Part shown: positions 23,201 to 25,069 of the stretch, piece after piece
Position numbering within the stretch: position 1 is the first letter of the stretch
How the letters are laid out: every line of letters starts with the position of its first letter
NCBI GenBank assembly: GCA_910588655.1
Contig: CAJUPJ010000046.1
Location: 1-25,069 of the forward strand
Direction: 5' to 3'
Source: an uncultured Lachnospiraceae bacterium
GTDB lineage: Bacteria; Bacillota; Clostridia; Lachnospirales; Lachnospiraceae
DNA length: 25,069 nt
Notes under the pieces: generated by a model
Databases searched by the model: none
The model's input: the letters and a program-made list of their open reading frames with translations, nothing else
Told to the model about the DNA's origin: nothing
Program-made: the position numbers and the translations under genes

Positions 23201-23375
23201 AGCAATAAGAAAGCTTGAAAATAAAGAACTTGCTTCTATACCAATTATAGCAATGACTGCCAATGCATTTGAAGAAGATAAGCAGGAAGCTTTAAGAAGC
23301 GGCATGAACGGGCATATACCAAAACCTATTGATATTGATAACTTATTTAGTACACTGGATAGAATATTAAAATAA
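20223..23375 (+). CDS. Soluble hybrid histidine kinase with PAS sensors and two C-terminal receivers
   Basis: A 1050-residue cytoplasmic signalling protein without transmembrane segments. An N-terminal receiver-like domain (about 1-118; VIFADLTG with D54, LILLAD, VLPLSDSEL) lacks the acidic pair after strand 1. Two PAS domains follow (about 125-245, ending VGVAIDITQERAYEQEL, and about 255-370), then a third divergent sensor region (about 390-520). HisKA is at about 535-605 with the phospho-accepting H550 in FLSNMSHDIRTPMN. The ATPase domain (about 650-765) has NQVLLNLLSNSIKYT, KDSGIGM and GTGLGMAI. Two receivers end the protein: VVDDD with D842 in DWLLPDMNG, and AEDVDLNQ with D980 in LMDIQMPVMNGYEA. 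An AGGAGG site precedes the ATG. No HPt domain or DNA-binding output is present, and no partner regulator is nearby, so the phosphate acceptor is elsewhere. The signal is unknown. Confidence 0.95.
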   Translation: MYHCHIRFYLTGGQHGIFDIIKKMSPLEHFTHEFYESGTPETPLAVSADVIFADLTGKDARTALQFLVSAKRKDARLILLADKDQIASLSDSFNKIDDIWVLPLSDSELSFRFLKWQQAYKRDKDHWQDSQYLEAAINSVPNLVWYKDKNGIHHKVNDSFCKTVNKTKQQVEGQRHAYIWDVEQDDPACIESEHEVMSTRKTCISEETVKTGDGTKLLTTYKSPLYDIDGSVMGTVGVAIDITQERAYEQELIKKNLTLETIFTSLDCGIMTHSLDGKHIISINRAALNILGYSSKKELMEKGFDLVAPSVVEEDRPKLREAIKKLDKPDDTVNVEYRIQHDNGQILHIMGNIKLLEEDGTLFYQRFLLDCTDQKLKEKRERMESERRQMELVHALSVDFQLVCFFDLNTGMGNLLQLTDNSRYKFDYIFNNEISLDAFMELFINRTVYESDKEMLRNASSIAYIKNELTEKKLYYINFRISRDKNIEYFQMKVVRAGNWAENKGIVLGFCSVDEETRKEMEQKNLLKDALHQAKRASRAKSVFLSNMSHDIRTPMNAIVGFTNLAVTHIDNKEQVEEYLGKIMTSGNHLLSLINDVLDMSRIESGKIHLEEKPCSLPDILHGLHNIIQADVHAKQLELYIDTIDVFDEDIYCDKLRLNQVLLNLLSNSIKYTAAGGSVSMRITEKPGAPSGYANFEFIIKDSGIGMSEEFVSHIFEPFEREQNTTTSGIQGTGLGMAITKNIVDMMNGAIEVKSEQGIGTEFIVSFTFRLFAEEKKPKDIKELKGCRALVVDDDFNTCDSVSYMLGQIGMSAEWTLSGKEAVLRTHQAVMRGNDYRVYIVDWLLPDMNGVEVARRIKKETGGNVPIIVLTAYDWSDIEAEAKEAGVTAFCSKPLFLSELSSCLKSIINKDKNETKEDNSGNKHHTGRILLAEDVDLNQEIACTLLNESGFSTEVADNGKIALEMVSKSEPGYYQVVLMDIQMPVMNGYEATKAIRKLENKELASIPIIAMTANAFEEDKQEALRSGMNGHIPKPIDIDNLFSTLDRILK

Positions 23376-23387
23376 CTATATAAATAT

Positions 23388-23428
23388 AAAATGCCCCTTG
23401 AAATTACAAGGGGTATTTTACTTTCTTT
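23388..23428 (+). terminator. Rho-independent terminator of the hybrid kinase gene
   Basis: AAAATGCCCCTTG (23388-23400) pairs with CAAGGGGTATTTT (23407-23419), one G-T wobble, six-base loop, followed by ACTTTCTTT. It starts 12 bases after the stop codon. Confidence 0.85.
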
Positions 23429-23429
23429 A

Positions 23430-23627
23430 GGGAGTGTAAAATAAAGTGTGCTACACTCAAAGAAAGGATGATGAAAAAAATGGGTACAGCAGTTATGGCA
23501 CGAAAAAACAAACAGAATACAGGATTGATTCTGGCATACAAAACCGGCAATTTTGAAACTGCCGGTAAGGAAAATTTTAAAAACTTACACATTTAACTTG
23601 ACAAACCCTGTTTATTTTACATTACCC
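23430..23627. mobile_element. Small insertion-sequence-like remnant
   Basis: GGGAGTGTAAAATAAA at 23430-23445 has a near match in inverted orientation at 23611-23627 (11 exact bases TGTAAAATAAA plus GGG). Inside the left end GAGTGTA and TACACTC form a 7-bp inverted repeat, and a GAAAGG site precedes a short frame at 23468-23596 beginning MMKKMGTAVMARKNKQ. This arrangement recalls the left end and first codons of IS256-type elements, from memory, but nearly all of a transposase is missing. The right repeat overlaps the last codons and stop of the NlpC/P60 gene, so it may instead be chance. The 42-codon frame is not annotated as a gene. Confidence 0.35.
23537..23566 (-). terminator. Possible terminator of the NlpC/P60 gene
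   Basis: ACCGGCA (23543-23549) pairs with TGCCGGT (23560-23566) around a ten-base loop; on the minus strand the stem is followed by TTTTG. It lies about 50 bases after the NlpC/P60 stop at 23617. The U-run is short. Confidence 0.5.
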
Positions 23628-24873
23628 TTCCAATTTTTAATGGCTGGCGGTAATATGCACTTGAAATCTTAATTCCATCCCTTGAATTGCTTGCATGTAT
23701 AATCTGTCCGCCGCCTATATACAATGCAACATGGTTTACTGTAGAACCAGTCCCATAGAAGAACAAATCCCCAACCTGCACTTCAGAACTGCTTACACTC
23801 TTTGTTGCTGCTGCCTGTGCTCTTGATGTACGTGGAAGGTAATATCCAAAGTGCTCATATATACGCATTACAAAGCCTGAACAGTCTGCCCCGTTTGTAA
23901 GGCTTGTTCCGCCCCATACATATTTGTTTCCAAGGAACTGCATTGCATAATCAACTATAGAAGATGATGCCTGGGAACTTCCGCTTCCTGATGAACCAGA
24001 AGAACTGCCTGCTGACGGCTGCTGTATTGTAACTGCCCTGTTAAGGTTATAAGAGAAGTCTATAAAATCCTTGCTTACAAACATCCTCTCTTCATCAATT
24101 TTAAGCATTACCCAGTTGCTGGCGTCTTTATACATTCTTTCTAAATCAATGCCACGTAAATCCTTTTTAGAACAATACTTTGCAATATATCTTTTAAGCC
24201 ATTCTTCTGTTAAATTCTCTTCTGCAACCCTGTAGTCTTCATCAGCAGAAATCTGGTCATAGATGCTTGACTGTATAGATGGCAGTGTACGTACATTTAA
24301 AGTTTCTGTAGATACTGTTGCCCTTAATGTGGCTACCCGCCTTGCCCTCTCCTCTGCCTTTTTATCAGTAATAAGGTATTCTGCCTTAACCCAGCCGTTT
24401 ACCTTGCCAGACACAATCTTTGCCCAGCCTTTTCTTATCTTATAAACATTACATCCAGAATTCCTTGTCATCTTGCCAACTATTTTTGAATTTTCATCTG
24501 GCGCTTTACGTACATTAAGGTAATTATGTACATTGGCAACACCTAGCCTGTCATAGACCAGGTTAAGCTTAAATTCTTCTTCTGTTTCTGTATTATTTGG
24601 TGATGAGTTTGCCTTTATAGTAGTTTTTTTCCTGCCAGTTGCTGCAGTACTGCCTTGTTCCTGTGTGTTCCCAGTTTCTTCTGTTTCCCTGTCCCTACGC
24701 TCCTCTTCCACAATATCTGCAATACGTGCATTACAGTATTTTTCAAGTGAAAGCGTAAAGCCCGCAAGAGGTTTTTCCTCAGTTAAAACTGCCCCTTTTC
24801 CTGAAACGGGTATAGCCACACATGATATGGCAGCCGCACCTGCAGCAAGAAATTTTACAATATCTTTTCTCAT
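23617..24873 (-). CDS. Secreted SH3b-NlpC/P60 peptidoglycan hydrolase
   Basis: A 418-residue exported cell-wall enzyme that should cut peptide stems of peptidoglycan. Residues 1 to about 27 are a signal peptide. A charged Glu/Thr-rich region (55-100) leads to one SH3b domain at about 108-168 (NYLNVRKAPDENSKIVGKM) and a second at about 183-272 (TLNVRTLPSIQSSIYDQI) that is interrupted by a roughly 37-residue helical insert at 216-252. A Ser/Gly linker (289-305) precedes the NlpC/P60 domain (about 305-418) with the catalytic Cys331 in GADCSGF, His381 in VNHVALYIG and His393 in IIHASNS. Length and order are normal for clostridial wall hydrolases. The GGAGG site before the ATG at 24873 and the signal peptide settle the start. 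It is transcribed alone from a consensus promoter. Confidence 0.94.
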   Translation of the reverse strand: MRKDIVKFLAAGAAAISCVAIPVSGKGAVLTEEKPLAGFTLSLEKYCNARIADIVEEERRDRETEETGNTQEQGSTAATGRKKTTIKANSSPNNTETEEEFKLNLVYDRLGVANVHNYLNVRKAPDENSKIVGKMTRNSGCNVYKIRKGWAKIVSGKVNGWVKAEYLITDKKAEERARRVATLRATVSTETLNVRTLPSIQSSIYDQISADEDYRVAEENLTEEWLKRYIAKYCSKKDLRGIDLERMYKDASNWVMLKIDEERMFVSKDFIDFSYNLNRAVTIQQPSAGSSSGSSGSGSSQASSSIVDYAMQFLGNKYVWGGTSLTNGADCSGFVMRIYEHFGYYLPRTSRAQAAATKSVSSSEVQVGDLFFYGTGSTVNHVALYIGGGQIIHASNSRDGIKISSAYYRQPLKIGRVM

Positions 24874-24966
24874 CTTATCCTCCGATAAATATACAGCAAG
24901 GCTATTGCAGGCTGTATGTTAGTAAAATGTCTAAATCATTACAAAATTGTTACAAATATGTTTTAA

Positions 24967-24995
24967 ATTATAACAATTAGTACCTGCTTTGTCAA
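24967..24995 (-). promoter_or_regulatory. Consensus promoter of the NlpC/P60 gene
   Basis: On the minus strand a perfect TTGACA (24990-24995) and perfect TATAAT (24967-24972) are exactly 17 bases apart. The leader before the ATG at 24873 is about 85 bases and AT-rich. Beyond the promoter (24996-25069) I see nothing. Confidence 0.82.
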
Positions 24996-25069
24996 TAACC
25001 CATAATTTCCAGTCCACGGTAGACGCAAGCTTTCTATATTTTTTCCAAATATTTGTATTATCATTTGCT

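Noticed and set aside
23468..23596. 42-codon frame beginning MMKKMGTAVMARKN as a gene
   Set aside because: It has a fair ribosome site but only the first few residues resemble anything; better treated as part of an element remnant.

Overview
The window looks like a chromosomal segment of a low-GC, motile Firmicute. I place it tentatively in the Lachnospiraceae, from AT-rich DNA, strong AGGAGG-type ribosome sites, exported proteins with Gram-positive signal peptides or lipoboxes, Big_2 cell-surface modules, a cytoplasmic PAS-type hybrid kinase and several SH3b-NlpC/P60 and CD3324-like features. This is inference; there is no rRNA or marker gene here. No tRNA, rRNA, CRISPR array or intact transposase was seen.

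Layout. 86-1261 (-): exported beta-propeller-like protein of unknown role. 1552-4926 (-): large secreted GH16 laminarinase-type beta-glucanase with two Big_2 domains and four CBM4/9-like modules. 5266-6006 (+): divergent AraC-family regulator. 6097-13267 (-): apparent operon, in transcription order a sugar-binding lipoprotein, a chemoreceptor, a GH94 disaccharide phosphorylase and a GH16 lichenase. 13491-17079 (+): divergent second unit with a family-1 type solute-binding lipoprotein, a second chemoreceptor, an unrecognised 180-residue protein and a short HTH protein. 17144-18703 (-): cytoplasmic SASA-type acetylesterase. 18704-19784: a 1.1 kb gene-free stretch filled mostly by two long imperfect palindromes. 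19785-20096 (+): YbjQ/UPF0145 protein. 20223-23375 (+): hybrid histidine kinase. 23430-23627: small insertion-sequence-like remnant. 23617-24873 (-): SH3b-NlpC/P60 cell-wall hydrolase.

How it fits together. The left 13 kb reads as a beta-glucan (laminarin and mixed-linkage glucan) sensing and breakdown locus: secreted GH16 enzymes cut the polymer, and a cytoplasmic GH94 phosphorylase would split imported disaccharide. The unusual part is that sensing is by chemotaxis. Two lipoprotein/chemoreceptor pairs are transcribed divergently from one 220-bp region, and no transporter permease is present. One receptor carries, inserted in the middle of its extracellular dCache-like sensor, a carbohydrate-binding module about 61% identical (64/105, counted by hand, no gaps) to a module of the laminarinase 6 kb away. 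A receptor that binds the polymer or its fragments through a module shared with the enzyme is the most interesting thing here.

A second notable point is a family of long palindromic repeats: two neighbouring copies at 18831-19700 and a truncated copy at about 6845-6993 between the phosphorylase and lichenase genes.
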